The position numbers and the translations under genes were made by a program. This document shows, in pieces, positions 54,680-64,000 of a stretch of DNA of 64,000 nt. Origin of the DNA: Paraclostridium tenue (lineage in GTDB: Bacteria > Bacillota > Clostridia > Peptostreptococcales > Peptostreptococcaceae); contig NZ_JADPFO010000007.1 of the NCBI RefSeq assembly GCF_015668515.1, forward strand, positions 30,342 through 94,341. The letters are read 5' to 3'. The notes below the pieces were generated by a model. The model saw only the letters and a program-made list of their open reading frames with translations, was not told the DNA's origin and did not search any database. Each line of letters starts with the position of its first letter. Position 1 is the stretch's first letter.

Positions 54680-56617
54680 TTGAATAAATTTTTAAAGGGA
54701 GCAGGTTTTTATCTACTTATATTTATCATTATAGTAGGTATAGTACAGTTCTCAGGTAGTTCTACAGACAAAGTAGAAGAAATGAAGTTTTCAAGCGTCT
54801 ATAGAGAATTAATGAAAGAAAATATATCTAGTATAAAGATTGTAGAAGACACAGTTCTAGAAGGAACTATAAAGAGTACTAACAAAAAGTTTAAAACATA
54901 CATACCAGAAGAAATTCAGTCTCAACAACTTGCAAATGAGTTATTAAAGCAAGCTGACGAAGGTAAATTACAGTTAACAGGAGCACCAAAACCAACTACA
55001 CCATGGTTCTTCGAAATATTACCATCATTATTTATGCTGTTCTTTGTATTAATATTATGGTTTGTTTTCATGAATCAGTCTCAAGGTGGAGGCGGAAAAG
55101 TTATGAACTTTGGTAAATCTAAAGCTAAGGTTCATAAAGATGATGAAAAGACAAGAGTTACATTTAAAGATGTAGCTGGACTTAATGAGGAAAAAGAAGA
55201 CTTACAAGAAGTTGTTGACTTCTTAAAAAATCCAAAGAAATATATAGATTTAGGAGCTAGAATTCCTAAAGGTATATTAATGGTTGGACCTCCAGGAACA
55301 GGGAAAACATATTTATCAAGAGCAGTTGCAGGAGAAGCGGGAGTACCTTTCTTTAGTATAAGTGGTTCAGATTTCGTTGAAATGTTCGTTGGAGTAGGGG
55401 CTTCAAGAGTTAGATCTTTATTTGAAGATGCTAAAAAGAATGCTCCAGCTATAATATTTATAGACGAGATAGATGCAGTTGGTAGAAAAAGAGGAGCAGG
55501 TCTTGGTGGAGGACACGACGAAAGAGAGCAAACTCTTAACCAGTTATTAGTTGAGATGGATGGTTTCGGTGTTAACCAAGGTATAATAATAATGGCTGCT
55601 ACAAACAGACCAGATATATTAGACCCAGCCCTTTTAAGACCAGGTAGATTTGACAGACAGGTAGTTGTAGGAGCTCCGGATGTTAAAGGTAGAGAGGCTA
55701 TATTTAAAGTTCATTCTAAGAATAAGCCACTAGAAGATGATGTTAAAGTTGAAGTACTAGCGAGAAGAACTCCTGGATTTACTCCGGCTGATATAGAAAA
55801 CTTAATGAATGAAGCTGCAATACTTACAGCTAGAAAAAGAGAAAAGAAAATAAAAATGGAAACTATAGAAGAAGCTATAACTAAGGTAATAGCAGGTGTT
55901 GCTAAAAAATCTAGAGTTATAAGTGAACCTGAAAGAAAACTTACAGCTTACCATGAAGCAGGGCATGCAGTTTGTGCTCATGTACTTGAGCATGTAAGTC
56001 CGGTTCATCAAGTAACAATAGTTCCAAGAGGTAGAGCTGGAGGATTTACAATGCAACTTCCAGTAGAAGATAAATTCTATGCTACTAAGAATGAAATGAA
56101 AGAAAATATAATTGTTTTACTTGGTGGTAGAGTTGCAGAAGAATTAACTTTAGATGATATATCTACAGGAGCTTCAAATGACTTAGAAAGAGTTTCTGCT
56201 ACTGCTAGACAAATGGTTACTAAGTATGGAATGAGTTCTAAATTAGGACCTATGACTTTTGGTGATAGTGAAGAAGAAGTATTCTTAGGTAATAGTATAG
56301 GAAGTAAGAGAAACTATTCTGAAGAGGTTGCATTTGAAATAGATAATGAGATAAAAGATATAGTTGATGTAGCTTACAAGAAAACTAAGAAATTACTTCA
56401 AGATAATATGGATAGCTTAGAGTATGTAGCTCAAGCTCTATTAGTATATGAGACTTTAGATGCAGATCAATTTATAAAAGCATTTAATAAAGAGTTACCT
56501 TTAGAGGCTAAATCAGAAAATGCAACAACAGAAGAAGTTGTTGATACAAAAGAGGAAAAAATAGATTTATCAAAAGATATAAATAAAGATCAAAATGATG
56601 ATCAAATAAATAATTAA
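54680..56617 (+). CDS. ftsH: ATP-dependent zinc metalloprotease FtsH
   Basis: 645 aa membrane-bound AAA protease, starting at TTG 54680 after AAAGGAGGG. Two TM helices (about 7-24 and 111-130) flank an outer domain. The AAA module has Walker A GPPGTGKT (Lys209), pore motif FVGVGA, Walker [10 protein letters not shown] and [22 protein letters not shown]. The zinc motif is HEAGH (425-429). An acidic tail follows (about 610-645). It degrades misfolded membrane and regulatory proteins. Linked to tilS as in other Firmicutes. Confidence 0.98.
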   Translation: MNKFLKGAGFYLLIFIIIVGIVQFSGSSTDKVEEMKFSSVYRELMKENISSIKIVEDTVLEGTIKSTNKKFKTYIPEEIQSQQLANELLKQADEGKLQLTGAPKPTTPWFFEILPSLFMLFFVLILWFVFMNQSQGGGGKVMNFGKSKAKVHKDDEKTRVTFKDVAGLNEEKEDLQEVVDFLKNPKKYIDLGARIPKGILMVGPPGTGKTYLSRAVAGEAGVPFFSISGSDFVEMFVGVGASRVRSLFEDAKKNAPAIIFIDEIDAVGRKRGAGLGGGHDEREQTLNQLLVEMDGFGVNQGIIIMAATNRPDILDPALLRPGRFDRQVVVGAPDVKGREAIFKVHSKNKPLEDDVKVEVLARRTPGFTPADIENLMNEAAILTARKREKKIKMETIEEAITKVIAGVAKKSRVISEPERKLTAYHEAGHAVCAHVLEHVSPVHQVTIVPRGRAGGFTMQLPVEDKFYATKNEMKENIIVLLGGRVAEELTLDDISTGASNDLERVSATARQMVTKYGMSSKLGPMTFGDSEEEVFLGNSIGSKRNYSEEVAFEIDNEIKDIVDVAYKKTKKLLQDNMDSLEYVAQALLVYETLDADQFIKAFNKELPLEAKSENATTEEVVDTKEEKIDLSKDINKDQNDDQINN

Positions 56618-56627
56618 TAAAAAATCA

Positions 56628-56660
56628 AAGGCTAGGGTTTACCCTAGCCTTTAGTTTAAT
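56628..56660 (+). terminator. Terminator of tilS-ftsH
   Basis: 12-bp stem AAAGGCTAGGGT / ACCCTAGCCTTT; the T tract after it is short. Confidence 0.75.
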
Positions 56661-56685
56661 TATTATTAAGGTAGAGGTGTTATTG

Positions 56686-57663
56686 TTGAGAGAAAAAGTT
56701 ATTAATATATTGCTAGATAATAGTTTGGGGTTTATATCAGGGGAAGAAATATCTAAACAATTAGGTATATCTAGAACTGCTGTATGGAAACATGTAAAAG
56801 CTTTAAAAGAACAAGGTTATGATATAGAATCTGTAAACAGAAAAGGTTACAGATTAAAAGAGATACCTAATGATATTCTTAGTAAAGAAAATATTATGCA
56901 TGAAATAAAAACTGAATTTATTGGAAAAGATATAATTCATTTTGATTCTATAGATTCAACAAATAATTATGCTAAAAGTGTTTCTATTGATAAAAAAAAT
57001 GGAACAATAATTATAAGTGAAGAACAAGTAAATGGTAGAGGTAGACTAGGAAGACAATGGCACTCTAAAAAATATGATGGAATATGGATGAGTATTATAT
57101 TAAAACCTGATATACTTCCTATGGATGCGCCATTTATAACATTAATCGCTGGAGCAAGTATAGTAAAAGCTCTTAACAACTTAGGGATAGATGCGAGTAT
57201 AAAATGGCCAAATGATGTAATCATAAATGGAAAAAAAGTATGTGGTATACTAACAGAACTATCAGCTGAAATTGAAAGAGTAAATTATATAGTTTTAGGG
57301 ATAGGCATAAATGTTAAAACATTAGATTTTTCTGAGGATATAGTTAATATTGCGACATCAATTCAAAAGGAAGGGTATAATATATCTAGGGTAGAAGTAA
57401 TTAGAAGTTTCATATTGGAATTTGAAAAAAATTATATAGATTATATATACCATAATGATAAGAGTAAAACTTTAGATATTTGTAGAAAACACTCTGCAAT
57501 TATAGGACATAATATATATACTATAAAAAATGATAAAAAAGAAAAAGTTAAATGTATTGATATAAATCAAGATGGAAATTTAGTTATAGAAGATGAAAAA
57601 GGAAATAGAAAAGAAATTATATCTGGAGAAGTATCTATAAGAGGGGAGCATGGATATGTATAA
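56686..57663 (+). CDS. birA: Biotin-protein ligase / biotin operon repressor
   Basis: 325 aa. The start is TTG 56686, six bases after AGAGGTG; GTG 56677 and TTG 56683 are too close to that site. The N-terminal winged helix (1-60: GEEISKQLGISRTAVWKHVKAL) is followed by the catalytic domain with EEQVNGRGRLGRQW (biotinyl-AMP loop), KWPNDVIING and a C-terminal SH3-like domain. It biotinylates carboxylases and can repress biotin genes, none of which are nearby. The end overlaps the next gene by eight bases. Confidence 0.95.
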   Translation: MREKVINILLDNSLGFISGEEISKQLGISRTAVWKHVKALKEQGYDIESVNRKGYRLKEIPNDILSKENIMHEIKTEFIGKDIIHFDSIDSTNNYAKSVSIDKKNGTIIISEEQVNGRGRLGRQWHSKKYDGIWMSIILKPDILPMDAPFITLIAGASIVKALNNLGIDASIKWPNDVIINGKKVCGILTELSAEIERVNYIVLGIGINVKTLDFSEDIVNIATSIQKEGYNISRVEVIRSFILEFEKNYIDYIYHNDKSKTLDICRKHSAIIGHNIYTIKNDKKEKVKCIDINQDGNLVIEDEKGNRKEIISGEVSIRGEHGYV

Positions 57664-58615
57664 TAATATTTTAGATGTTAAAGGGATTAAAGTAGGCCAA
57701 GTACAACAAATGGAAGGCTTAACTGGGTGTAGTGTTATTATATGTGAAGAAGGTGCAGTATGTGGGGTTGATGTTAGGGGTTCAGCACCTGGGACAAGAG
57801 AAACTGATTTGTTAGATCCTATTAACATGATTCAAAAAGTGCATGCTGTAGTATTATCTGGTGGTTCTGCGTTTGGATTAGAAGCTACATGTGGTGTAAG
57901 TAAATATTTAGAAGAAAATGGGATAGGCTTTGATGTTGGAGTTGCAAAGGTACCTATTGTAACTGGGGCAGTATTATTTGACTTAGGAGTTGGAGATCCA
58001 AAATGTAGACCAAATATTGATATGGGATATGAAGCTTGTAAGGTAGCTAGTTATACAAATCTTGAGCAAGGTAATTTTGGTGCAGGGTGTGGAGCTACTG
58101 TTGGGAAAATAAAAGGTAGTAATTTCTGTACTAAAGGTGGAATAGGAAGTTACTCGATTAAGTTAGATAATGGGTTAGTTGTAGCTGCATTAATAGCTGT
58201 AAATGCTTTTGGAGATGTATATGAAGAAGGGAAAGTAATAGCTGGAGTTTTAAATGATAGTAAAGATGAATTTTTAAATACTTACGATCTTATGAAACAA
58301 GGTGTGAACAAAGGTGGATTTAATATAGATAATACGACTATAGGAGTCGTGGCTACTAATGCTAAGTTGGACAAGGCCCAGTGTAAAAAGGTATCTCAGA
58401 TGGCACATAATGGATATGCAAAAACGATATTTCCAATACATACTCCACATGATGGAGATACTATATTTACATTAGCAACTGGTGAGATTGAAACGGATGT
58501 AACGTTGCTAGGTTCCTTGGCTACAGAGGTAGTTGAAAAGAGTATAATAAATGCGATTAAAAATGCAAAATCAATTAATAATATACCTTCATACAATGAA
58601 ATTAATTTAAAATAA
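57656..58615 (+). CDS. P1-family (DmpA/BapA-like) peptidase
   Basis: 319 aa from ATG 57656, eight bases after AGGGGAG; the ATG at 57650 is too close. Self-cleaving N-terminal nucleophile hydrolase: NTTIGVVATNA near residues 226-236 holds the predicted cleavage site and Thr227 nucleophile, and LSGGSAFGLEA and GAGCGATVGK are family signatures. Relatives act as aminopeptidases on D- or beta-amino-acid peptides; the substrate here is unknown. Overlaps birA, so co-translated. Confidence 0.9.
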   Translation: MYNNILDVKGIKVGQVQQMEGLTGCSVIICEEGAVCGVDVRGSAPGTRETDLLDPINMIQKVHAVVLSGGSAFGLEATCGVSKYLEENGIGFDVGVAKVPIVTGAVLFDLGVGDPKCRPNIDMGYEACKVASYTNLEQGNFGAGCGATVGKIKGSNFCTKGGIGSYSIKLDNGLVVAALIAVNAFGDVYEEGKVIAGVLNDSKDEFLNTYDLMKQGVNKGGFNIDNTTIGVVATNAKLDKAQCKKVSQMAHNGYAKTIFPIHTPHDGDTIFTLATGEIETDVTLLGSLATEVVEKSIINAIKNAKSINNIPSYNEINLK

Positions 58616-58621
58616 GAATTA

Positions 58622-58650
58622 TTGACAATGTTATTACCTATTGATAAAAT
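58622..58650 (+). promoter_or_regulatory. Promoter of panT-coaX
   Basis: -35 TTGACA (58622-58627), 17-base spacer, -10 TAAAAT (58645-58650). The expected start of transcription is just before hairpin 1 of the leader. Confidence 0.85.
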
Positions 58651-58661
58651 TGTTTTTGTTG

Positions 58662-58763
58662 CAGCTGGCATCCTTATAAATTAGGAGCCTGACTGATTAT
58701 GATATAGATAAATAACAACTAAAAATTTTAATGAAAAGTCCGGCATCTTTTAAGAGCTGGAAC
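58662..58763 (+). ncRNA. Pan-motif-like leader RNA (two bulged hairpins)
   Basis: Hairpin 1 (58662-58695): CAG/CTG, C-G, a T-T mismatch, GGC/GCC and TCCT/AGGA, with unpaired A58692 on the 3' side and A58670 on the 5' side. Hairpin 2 (58738-58763): GT/AC, CCGGC/GCTGG, TCT/AGA, with unpaired A58761 and A58745 at the same two places. Both share GGCATC. The second hairpin abuts the GGAGG of panT. From memory, the known pan motif (pantothenate genes) consists of stems with two bulged adenosines; identification is by this structure and gene context only. Confidence 0.7.
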
Positions 58764-58780
58764 GGAGGTGTATTTTAGAA

Positions 58781-59374
58781 ATGAAAACACAAGTAGGAGT
58801 AGAGAAAAAAATTAATGTTAGGCAAATGGCTATAATAGGTATGTTATCAGCTATATCTATAATGTTATCTATGACGCCACTGGGATTTATACCGATTGGA
58901 CCTGTTAATGCAACTATAATGCATATACCAGTTATAATCGGATCTATAATTGAAGGGCCTATGGTTGGGGGAATATTAGGATTAATATTTGGGCTAACTA
59001 GTTTTATGAGAGCCATAACTACGCCAAGTCCAACTAATTTTATGTTTATGAACCCGATAGTTTCGATACTTCCAAGAGTTTTAATGGGTATTGCTACATA
59101 TTACATTTATAAAAGTGTATTTAAATTAACTAAAAATCTTTCTGTTTCAGGGTTATGCTCTGGTTTTTTAGGTTCGATTATAAATACATTTGGAGTTTTA
59201 GGGCTTGTATATTTACTGTATGCACAAAGATATGTAGAAGCTATAGGAGGAGATACATCTACAGCTGGAGCTGTAATATTAGGAATTGCTGCTACTAATG
59301 GTATACCTGAAGCTATTGTTGGAGCTTTAGTTGTATCTGGAGTTGTAATTATACTAAAGAAAAGCAAAAAATAG
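58781..59374 (+). CDS. panT: ECF transporter substrate-binding (S) component, probable PanT
   Basis: 197 aa, about six TM helices. The N-terminal pattern VRQMAIIGMLSAISIMLSMTPLGFIP and the later GPVNATIMHIPVIIGSI match S components of energy-coupling factor transporters; it needs the shared EcfAA'T module encoded elsewhere. Pantothenate is inferred from the pantothenate kinase gene 17 bases downstream and from the pan-motif-like leader upstream. GGAGG (58764-58768) lies 12 bases before the ATG, slightly far. Confidence 0.85.
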   Translation: MKTQVGVEKKINVRQMAIIGMLSAISIMLSMTPLGFIPIGPVNATIMHIPVIIGSIIEGPMVGGILGLIFGLTSFMRAITTPSPTNFMFMNPIVSILPRVLMGIATYYIYKSVFKLTKNLSVSGLCSGFLGSIINTFGVLGLVYLLYAQRYVEAIGGDTSTAGAVILGIAATNGIPEAIVGALVVSGVVIILKKSKK

Positions 59375-59391
59375 AAAGAAGGTTAGATTAG

Positions 59392-60162
59392 ATGCTTTTA
59401 GTATTTGACGTTGGAAATACCAACATGGTATTAGGTATATATGAGGGAAAAGAGCTAAAAAAGTATTGGAGAATTAGTACTGATAAAGCAAAAACATCAG
59501 ATGAATATGGGATGCTGATAAATAATTTATTTCAATATGATAATGTAGACATAAAATCAATAAAAGATGTGATAATATCATCAGTTGTACCTAATGTTAT
59601 GCATTCTCTTGAGAATTTTTGTATAAAATATTTCAACAAACAACCATTAGTAGTTGGGCCTGGAATAAAAACAGGATTAAATATTAAATATGATAATCCT
59701 AAGCAAGTTGGGGCAGATAGAATAGTAAATGCCGTTGCTGCAATAGAAAAGTATAAAGCACCTATGATAATAATCGATTTTGGAACAGCTACAACTTTTT
59801 GTGCTATATCAGCAAAAGGTGACTATTTAGGAGGAACTATAGCACCTGGTATAAAAATATCAAGTGAAGCTCTATTCCAAAGAGCATCAAAACTTCCTAG
59901 AGTAGAACTTTTAAAGCCTGGAATGACGATTTGTAAAAATACAGTTTCGGCTATGCAATCTGGGATAATATATGGATATGTAGGTTTAGTAGATAAAATT
60001 GTAAAGATGATGAAGGAAGAATTAGGAAATGAAGATGTGAAAGTAGTCGCTACAGGAGGACTATCATCATTAATAGCATCTGAGACTAATAGTATAGATT
60101 GTGTAGATAAGTTCTTAACTTTAGAAGGATTAAGAATAATCTATGATAAAAATAAAGAATAG
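59392..60162 (+). CDS. coaX: Type III pantothenate kinase
   Basis: 256 aa. First step of coenzyme A synthesis. N-terminal phosphate motif [15 protein letters not shown] (about 5-19), [11 protein letters not shown] (substrate/catalytic Asp), [14 protein letters not shown] and [11 protein letters not shown] are family signatures. AGAAGG upstream. It forms an operon with the ECF S component, so uptake and phosphorylation of pantothenate are made together. Confidence 0.97.
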   Translation: MLLVFDVGNTNMVLGIYEGKELKKYWRISTDKAKTSDEYGMLINNLFQYDNVDIKSIKDVIISSVVPNVMHSLENFCIKYFNKQPLVVGPGIKTGLNIKYDNPKQVGADRIVNAVAAIEKYKAPMIIIDFGTATTFCAISAKGDYLGGTIAPGIKISSEALFQRASKLPRVELLKPGMTICKNTVSAMQSGIIYGYVGLVDKIVKMMKEELGNEDVKVVATGGLSSLIASETNSIDCVDKFLTLEGLRIIYDKNKE

Positions 60163-60167
60163 TAACA

Positions 60168-60201
60168 AGGAATTGGATATTAAATCCAGTTCCTTTTTTA
60201 T
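60168..60201 (+). terminator. Terminator of panT-coaX
   Basis: 12-bp stem AAGGAATTGGAT / ATCCAGTTCCTT and a T run. Confidence 0.92.
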
Positions 60202-60263
60202 GATAAGATATTATAGGAAAATGGGTATAGATATAAGTAAAACTTTAAAAGAGGAGACTATAT

Positions 60264-61232
60264 ATGAAAATAGGAAATGTTACACTAGACAATAAGGTAT
60301 TTTTATCTCCTATGGCAGGAGTAACAGATTTACCATTTAGATTAATATGTAAAGAACAAGATTGTGGTATGTTATATACAGAAATGATTAATGCAAAAGC
60401 CCTTTGCTATGATGATAAGAATACTAAAAAAATGCTAAAGATAGAGAATGAAGAACATCCTGTTGCTGTTCAAATTTTTGGTTCAGATCCAGAATTTATG
60501 GGAGGAGCCGCAGAAATATTAAATGAATATCCAAATGAAATATTGGATATAAATATGGGATGTCCAGCTCCTAAGGTTGTAAAAAATGGAGACGGATCTG
60601 CTCTTATGAAAAATCCTAAATTAGCTGAAGAAGTATTAAAATCTGTTGTTAAAAAATCTAAAAAGCCTGTTACTTTAAAAATAAGAAAAGGCTGGGATGA
60701 TAATAGTGTGAATGCTGTTGAAATTGCAAAAATTGCAGAAGCGTCAGGTATAAGTGCATTAGCTATACATGGAAGAACGAGAGAACAATATTATTCAGGA
60801 AAAGCTGATTGGGATATAATAGCTGAAATAAAGAAAAATATAAATATACCTGTAATTGGTAATGGTGATGTATTTGAAGTAGAAGATGCTATAAATATGA
60901 TAAATAAAACTAATTGCGATGCAATAATGATAGGTAGAGGTGCTCAAGGTAATCCATGGATATTTAAAAGAATAAATCATTATATGAAAACAGGAGAAAT
61001 ATTACCAGAGCCTACTTGCGAAGAAAGAATAAATACAGCTTTAAAGCATTTAAAATTAGCAGTAGAGGAACATGGAGAGTATGTTGCTGTAAGAGAGATG
61101 AGAAAACATATTGCATGGTACCTAAAAGGTCTTAGAGGATCAGCTAGATTAAGAGATGAAATTAACAAGATAGAAAGCTGTGAAGAAGTTGTAAACAAGC
61201 TAAGTGACTACCTGGACCACTCCTTGACATAA
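60264..61232 (+). CDS. dusB: tRNA-dihydrouridine synthase (DusB-like)
   Basis: 322 aa FMN-dependent TIM barrel. The N-terminal LSPMAGVTDLPFRLIC, catalytic Cys in NMGCPAPKVVKNGDGSALM (about 98-116), the HGRTREQ and GNGDVF FMN contacts, and a C-terminal helical domain are typical of DusB. It reduces uridines in tRNA. GAGGAG precedes ATG. The 100 bases to greA show no terminator, so these may be linked. Confidence 0.94.
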   Translation: MKIGNVTLDNKVFLSPMAGVTDLPFRLICKEQDCGMLYTEMINAKALCYDDKNTKKMLKIENEEHPVAVQIFGSDPEFMGGAAEILNEYPNEILDINMGCPAPKVVKNGDGSALMKNPKLAEEVLKSVVKKSKKPVTLKIRKGWDDNSVNAVEIAKIAEASGISALAIHGRTREQYYSGKADWDIIAEIKKNINIPVIGNGDVFEVEDAINMINKTNCDAIMIGRGAQGNPWIFKRINHYMKTGEILPEPTCEERINTALKHLKLAVEEHGEYVAVREMRKHIAWYLKGLRGSARLRDEINKIESCEEVVNKLSDYLDHSLT

Positions 61233-61331
61233 GGATGATAGTAATTTATAATATAGCGCATAAATGCTTAAGATATAAAATAAGTTTTGTTTAATTTTAA
61301 ATAATAATTAAGAGAAGGAGTTGTAGGGGTT

Positions 61332-61811
61332 ATGGAAGATAATAAGGAAATATTATTAACTCAAGAAGGTTACCAAAAGTTAGAGGACGAGGTAGAGTAT
61401 CTAAAGTCAGTTAGAAGAAGAGAAGTTGCTGAAAGAATAAAGATAGCTATATCTTTTGGAGATATATCAGAAAATGCTGAGTATGATGAAGCTAAAAATG
61501 AACAAGCTCAAGTTGAAGAAAGAATAATAAAGCTTGAAAACATGCTAAGAAAAGCAGTTATAATAGATGAGTCTAAGATAGATTCAAATATAGTAACTAT
61601 AGGATCTATAGTTAAGGTTAATGATATGGAATTTGAAGAAGAGGTAGAATATACAATAGTTGGTTCTGCTGAAGCTGATCCATATGAAGGTAAAATATCT
61701 AATGAATCACCTGTAGGGAAAGCTCTTTTAGGTAGAGCAAAAGGAGAAATAGTAGATGTTCAAGTTCCTGACGGGATTGCTAAGTTCGAGATATTAGAAA
61801 TAAGAAGATAA
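61332..61811 (+). CDS. greA: Transcription elongation factor GreA
   Basis: 159 aa, standard length. The N-terminal coiled coil (about 8-78) with [16 protein letters not shown] and the acidic tip [15 protein letters not shown] reaches into the RNA polymerase secondary channel to rescue backtracked complexes. The C-terminal FKBP-like domain ends [24 protein letters not shown] is at 61315-61320, slightly distant. lysS follows 15 bases later. Confidence 0.97.
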   Translation: MEDNKEILLTQEGYQKLEDEVEYLKSVRRREVAERIKIAISFGDISENAEYDEAKNEQAQVEERIIKLENMLRKAVIIDESKIDSNIVTIGSIVKVNDMEFEEEVEYTIVGSAEADPYEGKISNESPVGKALLGRAKGEIVDVQVPDGIAKFEILEIRR

Positions 61812-61826
61812 TCTGGAGGTATACAA

Positions 61827-63353
61827 ATGAATAATGATCAACAACATGCTAATGATCAAGCAAAAGAAGAACTTACTGAAGTGCTTAAAGTAAGAAGAGA
61901 TAAATTAGCTAAGTTACAAGAGATGGGAAGAAATCCATTCCACGTAAGTAGATATGATAGAACTAATTACTCTACAGATATAAAAAATAATTTTGAAGCT
62001 TTTGAAGGAAAAGTTGTAAAATTAGCTGGACGTATAATGAGTAAAAGAATCCAAGGTAAAGCTGGATTTATAGATATACAAGACCAAGAAGGTAGAATTC
62101 AATGTTATGTAAGATTAGATAGAATCGGTGAAGAAGAGTATGCTGTCTTTTCTACATATGATATAGGTGACATAATAGGTGTTGAAGGTGAAGTATTCAA
62201 AACTAAAAAAGAAGAGATATCTATAAAAGCTAACGATGTAAAATTATTAACAAAATCTCTTCAAGTACTTCCAGAAAAGTATCATGGACTAAAAGACCAA
62301 GATTTAAGATATAGACAAAGATATGTTGATTTAATAGTTAATCCAGAAGTAAAAAATGCTTTCGTTACAAGAACTAAAGCTATGAAAGCTTTAAGATCTT
62401 ATTTAGACGAAAGAGGATTCTTAGAAGTTGAGACTCCTATATTAAATACTATAGCTGGTGGAGCTAATGCTAGACCATTTATAACTCACCATAATACTTT
62501 AGACATACCTATGTACTTAAGAATAGCTAACGAGCTATATTTAAAGAGACTTATAGTAGGTGGATTTGATAAAGTTTATGAAATGGGTAGAATGTTCAGA
62601 AATGAAGGTATGTCTATAAAGCATAACCCAGAATACACAGCTGTAGAATTATACCAAGCATATGCAGATTATACTGATATGATGGAAATAGCAGAGAATA
62701 TGATAGCTTACATGGCAGAAGCTGCTACTGGAAGTATGAAGATAAACTATCAAGGAACTGAAATAGACTTCACTCCTCCATGGAGAAGAATGACTATGGA
62801 AGAATGTGTTAAGGAATATGCTGGAGTAGATTTCTCTACTATTAACACAGATGAAGAAGCTTTAGCTGTAGCTAAGGAAAAAGGTATAGAAATAACTCCT
62901 GGAATGAGAAGAGGAGAAGTTATAAATGCTTTATTTGAAGAGTTTGGTGAAGATAAATTAATCCAACCTACATTTATAACTCATCATCCAGTTGAAGTAT
63001 CTCCGTTAGCTAAGAGAAATGTGGAAGATCCAAGAAAAACTGACAGATTTGAAGCTTTCGCAAATAAATGGGAATTAGCAAATGCTTTCTCAGAACTTAA
63101 TGACCCAATAGATCAAAAAGAAAGATTTATGGACCAATTAAGAAAGAAAGAATTAGGAGATGACGAAGCTTGTGATATGGATGAGGACTTCGTAAATGCT
63201 TTAGAGGTAGGTTTACCACCGACAGGTGGTCTAGGAATAGGTATAGATAGAGTTATGATGTTATTAACTAACTCTCCATCTATAAGAGACGTTATATTAT
63301 TCCCTACAATGAAACCTATAAAAGAAACTTCTAATGATGAAATAGAAGAATAA
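61827..63353 (+). CDS. lysS: Lysyl-tRNA synthetase, class II
   Basis: 508 aa. An N-terminal OB-fold anticodon-binding domain (about 55-160) is followed by a class II catalytic domain with motif 1 [10 protein letters not shown], motif 2 [15 protein letters not shown] and motif 3 [18 protein letters not shown] precedes ATG. In an operon with greA, as in many clostridia. No T-box leader is seen ahead of the operon. Confidence 0.98.
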   Translation: MNNDQQHANDQAKEELTEVLKVRRDKLAKLQEMGRNPFHVSRYDRTNYSTDIKNNFEAFEGKVVKLAGRIMSKRIQGKAGFIDIQDQEGRIQCYVRLDRIGEEEYAVFSTYDIGDIIGVEGEVFKTKKEEISIKANDVKLLTKSLQVLPEKYHGLKDQDLRYRQRYVDLIVNPEVKNAFVTRTKAMKALRSYLDERGFLEVETPILNTIAGGANARPFITHHNTLDIPMYLRIANELYLKRLIVGGFDKVYEMGRMFRNEGMSIKHNPEYTAVELYQAYADYTDMMEIAENMIAYMAEAATGSMKINYQGTEIDFTPPWRRMTMEECVKEYAGVDFSTINTDEEALAVAKEKGIEITPGMRRGEVINALFEEFGEDKLIQPTFITHHPVEVSPLAKRNVEDPRKTDRFEAFANKWELANAFSELNDPIDQKERFMDQLRKKELGDDEACDMDEDFVNALEVGLPPTGGLGIGIDRVMMLLTNSPSIRDVILFPTMKPIKETSNDEIEE

Positions 63354-63361
63354 TATAAATA

Positions 63362-63398
63362 AAGACCTTTCTGATTTTAAAATCAGAAAGGTTTTTTT
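63362..63398 (+). terminator. Terminator of greA-lysS
   Basis: 14-bp stem ACCTTTCTGATTTT / AAAATCAGAAAGGT then seven Ts. Confidence 0.94.
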
Positions 63399-63576
63399 AT
63401 TATTAATTCAACATTAAAATTATAATAATGATACAAAAATATGTAGTTTAAAATTAAATGTTGGGGTAAGGTGATAAATAAAAATATAAAAACAAAATGT
63501 ATGGGGAAAAATAAAGAGAGGAAGTGTGAATAAAAAATAGAAATCTATAATAAATAAAAATATTGGGGGTAATTAA

Positions 63577-63780
63577 ATGAAAAATTTAATAAATTGGATG
63601 TGTTTAATTTCTATAATGATTTTAGTTTTACAAGTTATGATTTATATGAATAGTGAAGTTATAAGTGATTATAACAAAATTAATAGAAAAAGAAAGTTAG
63701 TAAAGAAAAAGAATGTAAGTATTGAAAATACTAGATTTGCAGAGTATGAAAATTATTATACACAAAAAATTGCAAAATAA
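63577..63780 (+). CDS. Small single-pass membrane protein, unknown
   Basis: 67 aa. One N-terminal TM helix (about 5-24: INWMCLISIMILVLQVMIYM) is followed by a basic region (RKRKLVKKK) and a tyrosine-rich tail. GGGGG with good spacing precedes ATG, so it is likely translated. No family recognised. It sits between lysS and the rRNA operon promoters. Confidence 0.6.
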   Translation: MKNLINWMCLISIMILVLQVMIYMNSEVISDYNKINRKRKLVKKKNVSIENTRFAEYENYYTQKIAK

Positions 63781-63804
63781 AATAAAAAAAGTTTTAAAAA
63801 AGTA

Positions 63805-63833
63805 TTGACGTTATTAAAATGAGGTGGTATAGT
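63805..63833 (+). promoter_or_regulatory. rRNA operon promoter P1
   Basis: -35 TTGACG (63805-63810), 17-base spacer, -10 TATAGT (63828-63833), with A-rich upstream DNA. Confidence 0.85.
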
Positions 63834-63878
63834 ATTACTTGTCCTTGAGAAAAGGGCAAACGAAATAACAAAAAAGAG

Positions 63879-63907
63879 TTGACAAGAAAGAAAAAACTTG
63901 TTAAACT
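63879..63907 (+). promoter_or_regulatory. rRNA operon promoter P2
   Basis: -35 TTGACA (63879-63884), 17-base spacer, -10 TAAACT (63902-63907). Confidence 0.85.
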
Positions 63908-64000
63908 AATGAAGTTGTTAAATGAACTTTGAAAATTAAACAGTAGGTTAATTATAAAAATTCTTTTTAAAGAATTAAACAACAAACAACCAAGCCAGAT
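63908..64000 (+). other. Leader of an rRNA operon, cut by the window end
   Basis: After P2, the stretch around GAACTTTGAAAATTAAACAG (63923-63942) resembles the boxA-like leader that precedes 16S rRNA in clostridia, and AACAACCAAGCCAGAT at the very end fits the 16S 5' flank. The 16S gene itself would start just beyond the window. Confidence 0.75.

Noticed and set aside
61233..61331. T-box leader before greA-lysS
   Set aside because: No specifier loop or TGGNACC-type T-box sequence; the gap is under 100 bases.

Overview
The window is very AT-rich chromosomal DNA from a spore-forming Clostridia member. It carries yabG, sipL, spoIIR and a SleB-type hydrolase. Gene order (rplI-dnaB-purA, then yabG-veg-sipL-ispE-spoIIR) resembles what I recall of Clostridioides difficile, which points to Peptostreptococcaceae. 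A full-length zinc phospholipase C of the C. perfringens alpha-toxin family with a divergent membrane-binding domain fits Paraclostridium/Paeniclostridium (bifermentans or sordellii type). That genus call is an inference; nothing here proves the species. Most genes are on the + strand, and the replication genes plus an rRNA operon leader at the right edge suggest an origin-proximal location.

Layout. 1-4.8 kb: end of gdpP, then rplI, dnaB helicase, a dense DnaA-box cluster, a small unknown gene and purA. 5.1-5.9 kb: eight tRNA genes (Lys, Glu, Val, Asp, Thr, Lys, Glu, Val) behind one strong promoter. 6-11.5 kb: an AgrA/AgrC-like two-component system and a MacB-like ABC transporter. 11.5-13.6 kb (- strand): DnaD/DnaB-like primosome protein and DnaI-like helicase loader. 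13.7-20.8 kb: M1-like peptidase, walJ, rlmH, TauE, YjdM, a DeoR regulator, DUF488 and unknowns. 20.9-23.1 kb (-): threonine-to-glycine pair kbl-tdh. 23.4-30.9 kb: YitT, a TtcA-like thiolase, PfkB kinase, M29 aminopeptidase, nitroreductase and a second LytTR two-component system. 31-36.4 kb: pyrF-carA-carB behind a leader with three PyrR-type boxes. 36.6-41.5 kb: phospholipase C, ferritin, RNA-modification enzymes, a UPF0489 protein and a SEC-C protein. 41.5-43.6 kb (-): pseudouridine catabolism. 43.7-52.2 kb: yabG, veg, sipL, ispE, a GntR regulator, spoIIR, a cortex hydrolase, ddl, murI and ywiB. 52.3-64 kb: a deacetylase (-), tilS-ftsH, birA-P1 peptidase, panT-coaX, dusB, greA-lysS, a small membrane protein and tandem rRNA promoters running off the right edge.

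The genes are mostly housekeeping: replication, nucleotide synthesis, RNA modification, coenzyme A supply, cell wall and sporulation. The most interesting non-coding signals are the seven-site DnaA-box cluster after dnaB, two tandem hairpins with matching bulged adenosines ahead of panT-coaX (pan-motif-like), the triple PyrR leader, a palindrome in front of the HTH-fused pseudouridine kinase, and a long imperfect inverted repeat near 24.2 kb. No prophage, transposase or CRISPR array was seen. Start codons were moved downstream of the longest open frame wherever a ribosome binding site supported it.
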